NCBI GenBank assembly: GCA_964496575.1
Contig: CAZCAC010000142.1
Location: 1-20,813 of the forward strand
Length of the DNA stretch: 20,813 bases
DNA from: CAZCAC01 sp964496575
Lineage (GTDB): Bacteria; Planctomycetota; UBA1135; GCA-002686595
Reading direction: 5' to 3'
The position numbers were made by a program, and so were the translations under genes. Of this stretch, positions 6,675-13,528 are shown piece by piece. The notes beneath the pieces are model-generated. The model searched no databases. It saw nothing but the letters and a program-made list of their open reading frames with translations, and was not told where the DNA came from. Each line of letters begins with the position of its first letter. Position 1 is the first letter of the stretch.

Positions 6675-7994
6675 ATGACCCGGGCCGGAACCGTCGTCAT
6701 CCTCGCCGCAGGCCAGGGCACGCGCATGAAGAGCGCGCTGCCCAAGGTGCTGCATCCCCTGTGCGGGAAAACGATGATCGCCTGGGTCGTCGACCAGGCG
6801 CTCACCCTCGACCCCGAGCGGATCCTCGTCGTGGTCGGCCACGAAGGAGGCGCGGTCGAGGCCGAGGTCGCCAAGGGCCCCGGCGCCGACCGGATCACCT
6901 GCGTCACCCAGGAGCCGCAGAACGGCACCGGGCACGCCCTGCAGGTGTGTACCGAGGCGCTCGGCGCGGATCCCGGCACCGTCGTCGTGCTCTACGGCGA
7001 CATGCCGGTGATGGATCCACGCACCCTCGAGGCCCTCTGCGAGGCGAGGGACGCCGCCGGCGACGACGGCCTCGCCCTCCTGACCGCCTTCCCCGAGACC
7101 TCGCGCGGCTTCGGGCGGATCCTCCGCTCACCGGAGGGACGCTTCGAGGGGATCGTCGAGGAGAAGGACGCCAGCCCCGAGGAGCGCGTCATCCCCGAGG
7201 TCAACGTCGGCGTCTACGCCTTCCCCGGGAAGCGGCTGCTGGAGCTCCTGCCGCGGTTGACCAACGACAACGCCCAGAGGGAGTACTACCTGACCGACGT
7301 CCCCGTGCTCCACGCCATCGACGGTGGCGCGGTGGCCACCGTGGAGGTCGAGGACCTCGACGAGATGATCGGGGTCAATACCATTCCCCACCTCGCCGAG
7401 GCCCGCTGGGCGCTCCAGGTGCGTATCCTCGAGGAGCACATGCTCGCCGGCGTCCAGATCGAGGACCCGGCGAGCGTCTTCATCGACGCGAACGTCGAGA
7501 TCGGCACCGGCACCAAGATCCTCCCCTGCACCGTGATCCGCGGGGGCGTCGTGATCGGCGAGGGGTGCGAGGTCGGGCCGTTCACGCACCTGCGCCCGGG
7601 CACGGTGCTGAAGGACGGCGCCGAGGTGGGGAACTTCACCGAGTGCAAGAAGTCCACGCTGGGGGAGGGGACCAAGGCGAAGCACCTCTCCTACCTCGGC
7701 AACGCGGAGATCGGCGCCGGGGCCAACATCGGCGCGGGCACCATCTTCGCGAACTACGACGGCCTCGCGAAGCACACCACGGTGGTGGGGGACGGCGCCT
7801 TCATCGGCAGCGGCACCACCATCGTCGCCCCGAACGAGATCGGCGAGGACGCCACCACCGGGGCGGGGACCGTGGTCACCCGCAAGGCAGAGGTGGGACC
7901 GGGCGAGGTCTGGGCCGGGATTCCGGCCAGGAAGCTCGAGGGTTCCAGGGGTCCGCAAGAGGAGCGCAAGAAGAGGGCCTCGAAGAAGGCCTGA
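6675..7994 (+). CDS. glmU: Bifunctional GlmU: GlcN-1-P acetyltransferase / GlcNAc-1-P uridylyltransferase
   Basis: A 439-residue cytoplasmic enzyme that acetylates glucosamine-1-phosphate and then couples it to UTP, giving UDP-GlcNAc for peptidoglycan and lipid A. The N-terminal nucleotidyltransferase domain (about 1-230) opens with ILAAGQGTRMKSALPK, the GxGTxM...PK nucleotide-binding signature. The C-terminal half is a left-handed beta-helix of hexapeptide repeats. It carries HLRPGT, CKK, KHLSYLGNAEIG (catalytic-base His337, matching E. coli His363), NYDG and the final GAGT acetyl-CoA motif. Both activities should be intact. A short basic tail (EERKKRASKKA) ends the protein. The ATG at 6675 gives the conserved N-terminus; no clear ribosome-binding site is seen. 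prs begins 19 bases downstream. Its product feeds LpxA, encoded about 11 kb further on. Confidence 0.97.
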   Translation: MTRAGTVVILAAGQGTRMKSALPKVLHPLCGKTMIAWVVDQALTLDPERILVVVGHEGGAVEAEVAKGPGADRITCVTQEPQNGTGHALQVCTEALGADPGTVVVLYGDMPVMDPRTLEALCEARDAAGDDGLALLTAFPETSRGFGRILRSPEGRFEGIVEEKDASPEERVIPEVNVGVYAFPGKRLLELLPRLTNDNAQREYYLTDVPVLHAIDGGAVATVEVEDLDEMIGVNTIPHLAEARWALQVRILEEHMLAGVQIEDPASVFIDANVEIGTGTKILPCTVIRGGVVIGEGCEVGPFTHLRPGTVLKDGAEVGNFTECKKSTLGEGTKAKHLSYLGNAEIGAGANIGAGTIFANYDGLAKHTTVVGDGAFIGSGTTIVAPNEIGEDATTGAGTVVTRKAEVGPGEVWAGIPARKLEGSRGPQEERKKRASKKA

Positions 7995-8013
7995 AGTTGG
8001 AGGGCGATTCCCG

Positions 8014-8961
8014 ATGCAGGCGTACAGCGAGAAGATCAAGCTGATCTCGGGCCGGGCCAACCGGCCGCTGGCCGAGGCGATCTCGCGGGTCATCGACGTG
8101 CCGCTCGCCCGAGCGGAGATCGACTGGTTCCCCGACGGCGAGATCGACATCAAGGTCGAGGACGATCTGCGGGGAAGCGACTGCTTCATCATCCAGCCGA
8201 TCTGCCCGCCGGTGAACGACAACTGGGTCGAGCTCCTGCTCCTGATCGACACCCTGCGCCGCTCCAGCGCCGGCCGCATCACCGCGGTGATGCCCTACTA
8301 CGGCTACGCGCGCAAGGATCGCAAGGACGAGGGGCGCGTGCCGATCAGCGCCAAGGTGGTGGCCAACACCCTCAGCGTGAGTGGCTGCGACCGCCTGGTG
8401 ACGATCGACATGCACGCCGCCCAGATCCAGGGCTTCTACGACATCCCCGTCGACCACCTCTACGCGCGCCCGGTGCTGCTCCGGCGGCTGCGCATGCTGG
8501 GGATCGAGGAGCCGATCATCGTCTCCCCCGACGTCGGCGGGATGAAGATGGCCCGCGGCTACGCCAAGCCGATCCGGGCGGATCTCGCGATCGTCGACAA
8601 GCGACGCCTCTCCGGCTCCCACGTCGAGGTCGAGCACATCATCGGCGACGTCGAGGACCGCAACGTGATCATCGTCGACGACATGATCTCGACCGGCGGC
8701 TCGATCACCGAGGCCGCCGGCATCGTGCAGAAGCACGGCGCCCGCTCGGTCGTCATCGTCGTCACCCACCCCGTGTTCTGCGGACCCGCCATCGAGCGGC
8801 TGCAGAACCCCGCGATCGACAAGATCCTGGTCACCGATACGATCCCCCGCCGCGAGGACTGGCCGGAAAAGGTCGAGGTCGTCTCGGTCGCTTCGCTTCT
8901 CGCCCAGGCGATCCACAACATCCACAACTCCACCTCCGTGAGCGTGCTCTTCAAAGGTTAG
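8014..8961 (+). CDS. prs: Ribose-phosphate pyrophosphokinase (PRPP synthase)
   Basis: A 315-residue class I PRPP synthase that transfers pyrophosphate from ATP to ribose-5-phosphate, supplying nucleotide, histidine and tryptophan synthesis. Visible hallmarks are WFPDGEI near the N-terminus, YYGYARKDRKDEGR (catalytic flexible-loop region), TIDMHA with the ATP-binding His, and the PRPP-binding loop VIIVDDMISTGGSI around Asp222-Asp223. Length matches the family. The ATG at 8014 has GGAGG at 7999-8003, ten bases upstream. It sits 19 bases behind glmU and 49 bases ahead of rplY; glmU-prs-ctc-pth is a widespread bacterial gene order. No terminator is seen between prs and rplY, so cotranscription is likely. 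Confidence 0.97.
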   Translation: MQAYSEKIKLISGRANRPLAEAISRVIDVPLARAEIDWFPDGEIDIKVEDDLRGSDCFIIQPICPPVNDNWVELLLLIDTLRRSSAGRITAVMPYYGYARKDRKDEGRVPISAKVVANTLSVSGCDRLVTIDMHAAQIQGFYDIPVDHLYARPVLLRRLRMLGIEEPIIVSPDVGGMKMARGYAKPIRADLAIVDKRRLSGSHVEVEHIIGDVEDRNVIIVDDMISTGGSITEAAGIVQKHGARSVVIVVTHPVFCGPAIERLQNPAIDKILVTDTIPRREDWPEKVEVVSVASLLAQAIHNIHNSTSVSVLFKG

Positions 8962-9010
8962 CCGCCCCGGTCCAAGCCCTTCTCCACGACAGAACCCAGA
9001 GGAAGATCCC

Positions 9011-9658
9011 ATGGCACAGAGCCAGACCCTCAAGGCCCAGAAGCGAACCAAGCTCGGCACCAAGGCCTCTCGCGCACTGCGCGCGGAAGGACGCATCCCC
9101 GCCAACATCCAGGGCGACGGCGTGCACCTCGACTTCTCCCTCGAGGAGACCGAGTTCCTCACCTCCCGGCGGAAGCACATCCACCTGTACGATCTCGACA
9201 TCGACGGCGAGATGGAGACCGCGGTGGTGCGCGAGCTGCAGTGGGACACCTTCGGCGACAAGATCACCCACATCGAGTTCCGGAAGGTGATCCGCGGCGT
9301 GAAGATCGAGTCGGAAGTGGCCCTCGAGTTCTACGGGCACCCCGAGAGCGGCATCCTCAACCAGCTGATGGCGCAGATCACCGTGAACTGCATCCCCTCG
9401 AAGATCCCCGACTCGATCCGGGTCCGGGTCGACAAGCACGCCGAGGGGGACCACATCCTCGCCAGCGAGCTGGAGATGCCCGAGGACGTCGAGCTCGCCG
9501 CCCCCGCGGAGACCGAGCTCGCCACCATCGTCGCCGCCAAGTACCACGTCGACACCACCGCCGACGAGGCAGAAGCCGAGGAAGGCGAGGAAGGCGAAGG
9601 CGAAGCCGGCGCCGAGACCCCCGAGACCCCCGAGGGCGAAGGCGGCGAGAACAGCTGA
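9011..9658 (+). CDS. rplY: Large ribosomal subunit protein bL25, Ctc/TL5 long form
   Basis: A 215-residue long-form L25, which binds 5S rRNA in the large ribosomal subunit. The N-terminal L25 beta-barrel (about 5-95) includes KLGTKASRALRAEGRIPANI, the typical start of the RNA-binding domain. The second TL5-type domain spans about 96-182. Residues about 183-215 form a low-complexity acidic tail rich in Glu and Gly (EEGEEGEGEAG, then ETPETPEGEGGENS). The ATG at 9011 follows a purine-rich GAGGAAG eight bases or so upstream. It lies between prs and pth, a common arrangement, and is followed by two GC-rich hairpins that may end the glmU-prs-rplY transcript. Confidence 0.96.
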   Translation: MAQSQTLKAQKRTKLGTKASRALRAEGRIPANIQGDGVHLDFSLEETEFLTSRRKHIHLYDLDIDGEMETAVVRELQWDTFGDKITHIEFRKVIRGVKIESEVALEFYGHPESGILNQLMAQITVNCIPSKIPDSIRVRVDKHAEGDHILASELEMPEDVELAAPAETELATIVAAKYHVDTTADEAEAEEGEEGEGEAGAETPETPEGEGGENS

Positions 9659-9671
9659 TCTCACCCCTGCC

Positions 9672-9695
9672 GGGGCGGTCCTCCGGGCCCGCCCC
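9672..9695 (+). terminator. GC-rich hairpin after rplY (first of two)
   Basis: GGGGCGG (9672-9678) pairs with CCGCCCC (9689-9695), and two further inner pairs follow a mismatch. It is followed only by TTG, so it would be a weak intrinsic terminator or part of a double structure with the next hairpin. Confidence 0.4.
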
Positions 9696-9727
9696 TTGCG
9701 CCCTGGCCACCGAACCCTAGAATCTTC

Positions 9728-9754
9728 GCCCCCGGCTCCACGCCGGGGGCCTTT
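9728..9754 (+). terminator. Candidate terminator between rplY and pth
   Basis: GCCCCCGGC (9728-9736) and GCCGGGGGC (9742-9750) form a perfect nine-pair stem around a five-base loop, followed by CTTTCC. The short T-tract makes termination plausible but not certain. The structure ends only about 33 bases before the pth start, so it could equally affect pth translation. Confidence 0.55.
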
Positions 9755-9783
9755 CCTCGAGGAGCTTTCGTGAGGCGTTCGAG

Positions 9784-10419
9784 GTGACCCGCATCCTCGT
9801 CGGACTGGGCAATCCCGGTCCCCAATACGAGCGAACCCGACACAACGTCGGCTTCGAGGTGCTGGACGCCGTGGCGCTGCACGAGGGCCTGCTCTTTCGA
9901 ACTGCATCTTCGCTGGAGTCCTCCTCCGCGGGCGATCCGTCGCTCGAAGGGGAGAAGCGCTTCGGGGGGGTGAGGAGGTTCCGCCTGGCCCGGTCCTTCG
10001 ACCCCGACGCCCTCCTGGTCAAACCCGAGACCTTCATGAACCGCTCCGGCGAAGTGGTCGCCCCCCTGGCCGACTGGGCCGGGGTGCCACCCGCTTCGAT
10101 CCTGGTCGTCTACGACGACCTCGACCTCGACGTGGGTCGGCTCCGCCTGCGCCCGCACGGCGGGGCGGGAGGCCACAACGGGATGCGGTCCATCATCGAT
10201 TCACTCGGCTCCGATCAGTTCCCGCGCCTTCGCGTGGGGATCGGCAGGCCGAGAACCGACGCGGCGCGTCACGTGCTCGAGCCCTTCGCCGAGTCCGAGC
10301 GGGTCGAGATCGAGATCTCCATCGCCGAGGCGAAGGAGGCCGCTCTCGACTGGCTGGTCACCGGCGACATCGAGCGCTGCATGACGCGGTACCACAGCCG
10401 CTGGAACCAGGGTGCGTAG
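9784..10419 (+). CDS. pth: Peptidyl-tRNA hydrolase
   Basis: A 211-residue enzyme that releases peptides from prematurely dropped peptidyl-tRNA. Catalytic and binding residues are present: Asn10 in GLGNPGPQYE, His20 in TRHNVGF, Asn86 in FMNRSG, Asp112 in VYDDLDL, and Asn132 in GGAGGHNGMRS. It is slightly longer than the E. coli enzyme. About 18 extra residues lie between His20 and Asn86, in a Ser/Gly/Arg-rich stretch (about 40-66), probably a surface loop. Translation begins at GTG (9784); no in-frame ATG would preserve the conserved TRILVGLGNPG N-terminus. A GAGG lies eight bases upstream. It is 63 bases ahead of rpsF. Confidence 0.96.
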   Translation: MTRILVGLGNPGPQYERTRHNVGFEVLDAVALHEGLLFRTASSLESSSAGDPSLEGEKRFGGVRRFRLARSFDPDALLVKPETFMNRSGEVVAPLADWAGVPPASILVVYDDLDLDVGRLRLRPHGGAGGHNGMRSIIDSLGSDQFPRLRVGIGRPRTDAARHVLEPFAESERVEIEISIAEAKEAALDWLVTGDIERCMTRYHSRWNQGA

Positions 10420-10482
10420 CGTGACGACGGAGTTCTCCCGTCCGAGCGAACGCCCCGCTACTTCTTCTGGAGAACAAGACAC

Positions 10483-11073
10483 TTGGCACGCATTTACGAA
10501 GGCATGTACCTGCTCGACAACGCCGTGGTCCGCGAGGACTGGAACACGGCGAAGTCGATCGTGACCGGAACCCTGGAGAAGCACGGGGCGAAGGTCTTGA
10601 CCGCTCGTCGCTGGGGCGAGCGCCGGCTGGCGTATCCGATCAATCGTCGGAACCGCGCCACCTTCCTCCTGACCTACTTCGAGCTGCCCGCGGAGAGCTT
10701 CCCCGCCGTGCGGCGTGACTTCGAGCTGAACGAAGCGGTCCTGCGCTCCCTCGAGCTGCGCGTCGACGCCGTTCCCGAGGGAGAGGACGAGCTGAACACG
10801 GCCGAGCACGCGGCGGACTTCAGCGTTCCCCCGCCCCCGGACGACTCCCACATCGACGAGCCGGAAGAGCCGGAGAGGGAAGATTCGTATGGGTCCCGCT
10901 CCGACCGGGGCCCGCGGACGGACACCAGGGAGGCCGGGACCACCAAGGAGGCCGAGACCACCAAGGAGGGTGGTGAAACCAAGGCCCCCGAGGAGGGCGG
11001 TGAGACCAAGGCCTCCGACGAGGGCAAGGCCGAGGACCAAGAGGAAGCCTTGAAGGCCTCCGAGGAGAGCTGA
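10483..11073 (+). CDS. rpsF: Small ribosomal subunit protein bS6 with long C-terminal tail
   Basis: A 196-residue S6, roughly twice the length of the usual core. Residues 1-97 are the ferredoxin-like S6 fold (YEGMYLLDNAVV, GERRLAYPINRRNRATF, SLELRVDAVP) that pairs with S18 on the 30S platform. Residues about 98-196 are disordered-looking, rich in Glu, Lys, Thr, Pro and Gly. This tail contains tandem repeats encoded at 10930-11019 (TTKEAETTKEGGETK and similar). Translation begins at TTG (10483), preceded by GGAGA nine bases upstream, and this gives the conserved start M-A-R-I-Y-E-G-M-Y. One base separates its stop from rpsR. Tight spacing with rpsR and rplI marks the classical rpsF-rpsR-rplI operon. 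Confidence 0.95.
   Translation: MARIYEGMYLLDNAVVREDWNTAKSIVTGTLEKHGAKVLTARRWGERRLAYPINRRNRATFLLTYFELPAESFPAVRRDFELNEAVLRSLELRVDAVPEGEDELNTAEHAADFSVPPPPDDSHIDEPEEPEREDSYGSRSDRGPRTDTREAGTTKEAETTKEGGETKAPEEGGETKASDEGKAEDQEEALKASEES
10930..11019 (+). repeat. Tandem in-frame repeats in the rpsF tail
   Basis: Two adjacent 18-base units (10930-10947 and 10948-10965; one base different) are followed by two adjacent 27-base units (10966-10992 and 10993-11019; a few differences). All begin GAGG and are in frame, encoding EAGTTK/EAETTK and EGGETKAPE/EGGETKASD. They look like recent slippage or duplication and may vary in copy number among relatives. Confidence 0.8.
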
Positions 11074-11074
11074 T

Positions 11075-11311
11075 ATGGGTGTTGGCAGAAAAGGACGCCG
11101 CGGCGGACGCGGTCTGGTCAAGCTCGGCAAGAAGACCGACGACGATCACCCCTTCGACTACAAGGACGTGGAGCACCTGGAGAAGTTCCTGACCCCCCAC
11201 GGCCAGATCCTCGGTCGCCGCCGGAGCGGCTACTGTGCCAAGAGCCAGCGCCGCCTCAAGACGGCGGTGAAGCGGGCTCGTCACCTGGGTCTCCTGCCCT
11301 TCGTGGGCTGA
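11075..11311 (+). CDS. rpsR: Small ribosomal subunit protein bS18
   Basis: A 78-residue S18 that binds S6 and 16S rRNA. The family core is FDYKDVEHLEKFLTPHGQIL, then RRSGYCAKSQRRLKTAVKRARHLGLLPF, which is the signature region. The short basic N-terminus (GRKGRRGGRG) is usual. The ATG at 11075 starts one base after the rpsF stop, so translational coupling with rpsF is likely. Only 16 bases separate it from rplI. No zinc-binding cysteine set is present; there is a single Cys. Confidence 0.97.
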   Translation: MGVGRKGRRGGRGLVKLGKKTDDDHPFDYKDVEHLEKFLTPHGQILGRRRSGYCAKSQRRLKTAVKRARHLGLLPFVG

Positions 11312-11327
11312 ACGAGGAGGACGAACG

Positions 11328-11879
11328 ATGAAAGACACCGAAGTCCTGCTCAAGGAGCACGTCAAGAACCTGGGCAAGTGCGGGGACATCGTCCGCGTCG
11401 CGCCCGGCTACGCCCGCAACTTCCTGATCCCGCGTGGCATCGCCATCGGCGCGACCGACGACAACAAGAAGGCGATGTCCCGCCGCCGGGAGAAGCTCGA
11501 CGCGGAAGAGGCGATCCTGTTCGCCGAGATCGACAAGCGCCTGAACGCGATCGCCGCTCTCTCCCTCGAGACGATCGAGCGGGCCGACACGAACGGCCAC
11601 CTCTACGGGTCCGTGACGGCCAACACCATCGTCTCCCTCCTCGCCTCCGCCGGCCATGAGGTCGACGAGAAGGACGTGCGCCTGGAGAAGCACATCAAGG
11701 AGGTCGGCACCTATCAGGTTCCGATCCACCTGCACGCCGACCGCTCCACCGAGGTCACGGTTGAGGTAAAATCGGAAGGCGAGGTGAAGGCGGAAGGGGC
11801 CGAGGAGAAGGCCGAGGAAAAACCAGAGGAGCAAGCAGAGGAGCCCGCCGAGGCTCCCGAGGCTCCCGCGGAGAGCTGA
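11328..11879 (+). CDS. rplI: Large ribosomal subunit protein bL9 with acidic tail
   Basis: A 183-residue L9. The N-terminal rRNA-binding domain contains LLKEHVKNLGKCGDIVRVAPGYARNFLIPRG (7-37), the family signature. The central helix and the C-terminal domain (about 60-148) follow, including GHLYGSVT and a final strand at EVTVEVKSE. Residues about 150-183 are a Glu/Ala/Pro/Lys tail not needed for the fold. The ATG at 11328 has a strong ribosome-binding site (GAGGAGG) seven bases upstream. It is the last gene of the rpsF-rpsR-rplI unit and is followed by two hairpins, so dnaB is probably transcribed separately. Confidence 0.97.
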   Translation: MKDTEVLLKEHVKNLGKCGDIVRVAPGYARNFLIPRGIAIGATDDNKKAMSRRREKLDAEEAILFAEIDKRLNAIAALSLETIERADTNGHLYGSVTANTIVSLLASAGHEVDEKDVRLEKHIKEVGTYQVPIHLHADRSTEVTVEVKSEGEVKAEGAEEKAEEKPEEQAEEPAEAPEAPAES

Positions 11880-11912
11880 GCGCGCCGCGCCACTCTCTCG
11901 GGCCAGACCGGC

Positions 11913-11944
11913 GATCCCGCCTTCGCGACCGTGGGGGCGGGATC
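11913..11944 (+). terminator. Hairpin after rplI (first of two)
   Basis: GATCCCGCC (11913-11921) pairs perfectly with GGCGGGATC (11936-11944) around a 14-base loop, 34 bases after the rplI stop. The tail CTCATTT is only mildly T-rich, so it is a moderate terminator candidate. Confidence 0.5.
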
Positions 11945-11981
11945 CTCATTTGCCTCTCGGGGGCCCGGAGTCTCTCCCTCC

Positions 11982-12010
11982 AGCGGTCGAGATCGGGTCG
12001 CTTTTTATTT
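11982..12010 (+). terminator. Intrinsic terminator candidate upstream of dnaB
   Basis: AGCGGTC (11982-11988) pairs with GGTCGCT (11996-12002; two G-U pairs) around a seven-base loop. The stem runs straight into TTTTTATTT. The uninterrupted T-tract in such GC-rich DNA makes this the best intrinsic terminator in the window, ending the ribosomal protein operon. Confidence 0.6.
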
Positions 12011-12026
12011 GCGCTGCCCCTAAGTG

Positions 12027-12078
12027 TGCCGGGTTCTTCGATCTGGGAGCGAGGCGACACACTCTCACCCACCCGGCA
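12027..12078. repeat. Inverted repeat in the dnaB upstream region
   Basis: TGCCGGGT (12027-12034) and ACCCGGCA (12071-12078) are perfect eight-base complements 36 bases apart, between the terminator and the dnaB start. This may be a leader stem or a binding-site pair; the sequence alone does not decide. Confidence 0.35.
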
Positions 12079-12107
12079 TTCCCCGAGGGACTCGCGATCG
12101 CTATCCT
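12079..12107 (+). promoter_or_regulatory. Weak promoter candidate for dnaB
   Basis: TATCCT (12102-12107) matches the -10 consensus at four of six positions. At 17-base spacing, TTCCCC (12079-12084) matches the -35 poorly. A start near 12114 would leave a leader of about 22 bases before the dnaB ATG. It is offered because two terminator-like hairpins separate dnaB from rplI. Confidence 0.22.
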
Positions 12108-12135
12108 CTGACGGCCCACGACGGGCCCATCGGGA

Positions 12136-13518
12136 ATGGAATACGAGAGCGGCATAGGCAGGGTTCCCCCGCACAACGACGAGGCGGAGAAAGCGGTCCT
12201 CGGATCGCTCTTGATCTCTCCCGGGCGGATCATCGACATCGCCGACGCGCTCCGCGTGGAGGACTTCTTCGACCGGCGGCACGGCTCGATCTTCGAGGCG
12301 CTCATGCACCTGTCGGACCGGGGTGAGCCGATCGACTTCATCAGCGTCAGCGAGCGCCTCCTGGCCACCGAGAACCTCGAGCGCTGCGGTGGCCGCGCGT
12401 ACCTCCTGGAGCTGACCAGCGTCGTCACCTCCTCCGCTCACCTCAAGCACCACGCCTCCCTCGTCGCCAAGACCGCCATCCTCCGCCGCCTGATCGAGGA
12501 GGCGACCGGGATCGTCGAGAGGGCCTACCAGACGCGCCCGGAGGGGGAGAACGTCATCGAGCTGGTCGACGAGAGCGAGAACGCGATCTTCCAGATCGCC
12601 GACGCGCGCAGCTCGAGCGACGCCGACCCGATCGAGTCGGTCCTGCAGGACGCGATGAAGCGGATCGACTCCGCCTCGGGCCGCGGCAGCCTGATCGGCC
12701 TGCCCTGCGGGTACTACGACCTCGACGAGATGACCTGCGGCTTCGCCGGAGGCCAGCTGATCATCATCGCCGCGCGTCCGTCGATGGGAAAGACCGCGCT
12801 GGTCCTGAACATGATCGACCACGCCGCGTCCAGCCAGCCGGAGTGGATGGAGGACGGCCCGCCGGTCGTGCTCTTCTTCAGCCTGGAGATGGGCAAGGAG
12901 TCGGTGGTCAGTCGCATGCTCTGCACGCGGGCCAAGGTCGACGCGCACAAGCTGAAGACCGGTCACATCCCCTCCGACGACTACGCCGAGCTGGCGCGCG
13001 CCGCCGACGCGCTGTCCAACCTGCGTATCTTCATCGACGACGCTCCGGGGATCTCGGTGATGTCGATGCGCAGTCGCGCCCGGAGGCTGAAGCACCGCGA
13101 GAAGGGGCTGCACCTGGTCGTCGTCGACTACCTGCAGCTGATGACGCACCCCAAGGCGGAGAGCCGGCAGCTGGAGATCAGCCAGATCTCCCGCTCGTTG
13201 AAGGAGCTCTCGCGGGAGCTCGACGTCCCGGTGATCGCCCTGTCGCAGCTCTCCCGCGCGGTCGAGTCGCGCGAGGACAAACGGCCCCAGCTCTCCGATC
13301 TCCGCGAGTCGGGATCGATCGAGCAGGACGCGGACATCGTGATGATGCTGTACCGCCCCGAGTACTACACCCAGACCGAAGAGAACCGCGGCCTGGCCGA
13401 GGTGATCGTCGGCAAGCAGCGGAACGGTCCCACGGGGACGGTCAAGCTGCAGTTCCTCGGCAGCCAGATGCGCTTCGACAACCGCAGCCCGTCGATGGCC
13501 GAGGCGATCCGCCCCTGA
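12136..13518 (+). CDS. dnaB: Replicative DNA helicase DnaB
   Basis: A 460-residue hexameric helicase that unwinds DNA at the replication fork. The N-terminal helical domain starts PPHNDEAEKAVLGSLLISP (11-29), the usual DnaB opening. After a linker, the RecA-like ATPase domain has Walker A ARPSMGKTA (213-221), FFSLEMGKESVVSRML, and Walker B LVVVDYLQLM with Asp331. Further motifs are ALSQLSRAVESRED and the C-terminal LRESGSIEQDADIVMMLYR. No intein or insertion interrupts these motifs. The ATG at 12136 has only GGGA immediately adjacent, so initiation strength is unclear. Following rpsF-rpsR-rplI is the classical location; what is unusual is bamA starting 10 bases downstream. Confidence 0.97.
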   Translation: MEYESGIGRVPPHNDEAEKAVLGSLLISPGRIIDIADALRVEDFFDRRHGSIFEALMHLSDRGEPIDFISVSERLLATENLERCGGRAYLLELTSVVTSSAHLKHHASLVAKTAILRRLIEEATGIVERAYQTRPEGENVIELVDESENAIFQIADARSSSDADPIESVLQDAMKRIDSASGRGSLIGLPCGYYDLDEMTCGFAGGQLIIIAARPSMGKTALVLNMIDHAASSQPEWMEDGPPVVLFFSLEMGKESVVSRMLCTRAKVDAHKLKTGHIPSDDYAELARAADALSNLRIFIDDAPGISVMSMRSRARRLKHREKGLHLVVVDYLQLMTHPKAESRQLEISQISRSLKELSRELDVPVIALSQLSRAVESREDKRPQLSDLRESGSIEQDADIVMMLYRPEYYTQTEENRGLAEVIVGKQRNGPTGTVKLQFLGSQMRFDNRSPSMAEAIRP

Positions 13519-13528
13519 AGAGCCCCCC

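Noticed and set aside
4606..6678. Long plus-strand open frame (690 codons) antisense to the exported-protein gene
   Set aside because: Composition is that of an antisense shadow (Arg, His, Asp, Pro rich, no domain). The minus-strand reading has a signal sequence, a ribosome-binding site and repeated beta-sandwich motifs.
10420..10482. Possible S6:S18 autoregulatory leader upstream of rpsF
   Set aside because: A short stem (GACGG with CCGTC) is present, but I could not fit the known leader motif with its CCG bulge, so no riboregulator is claimed.
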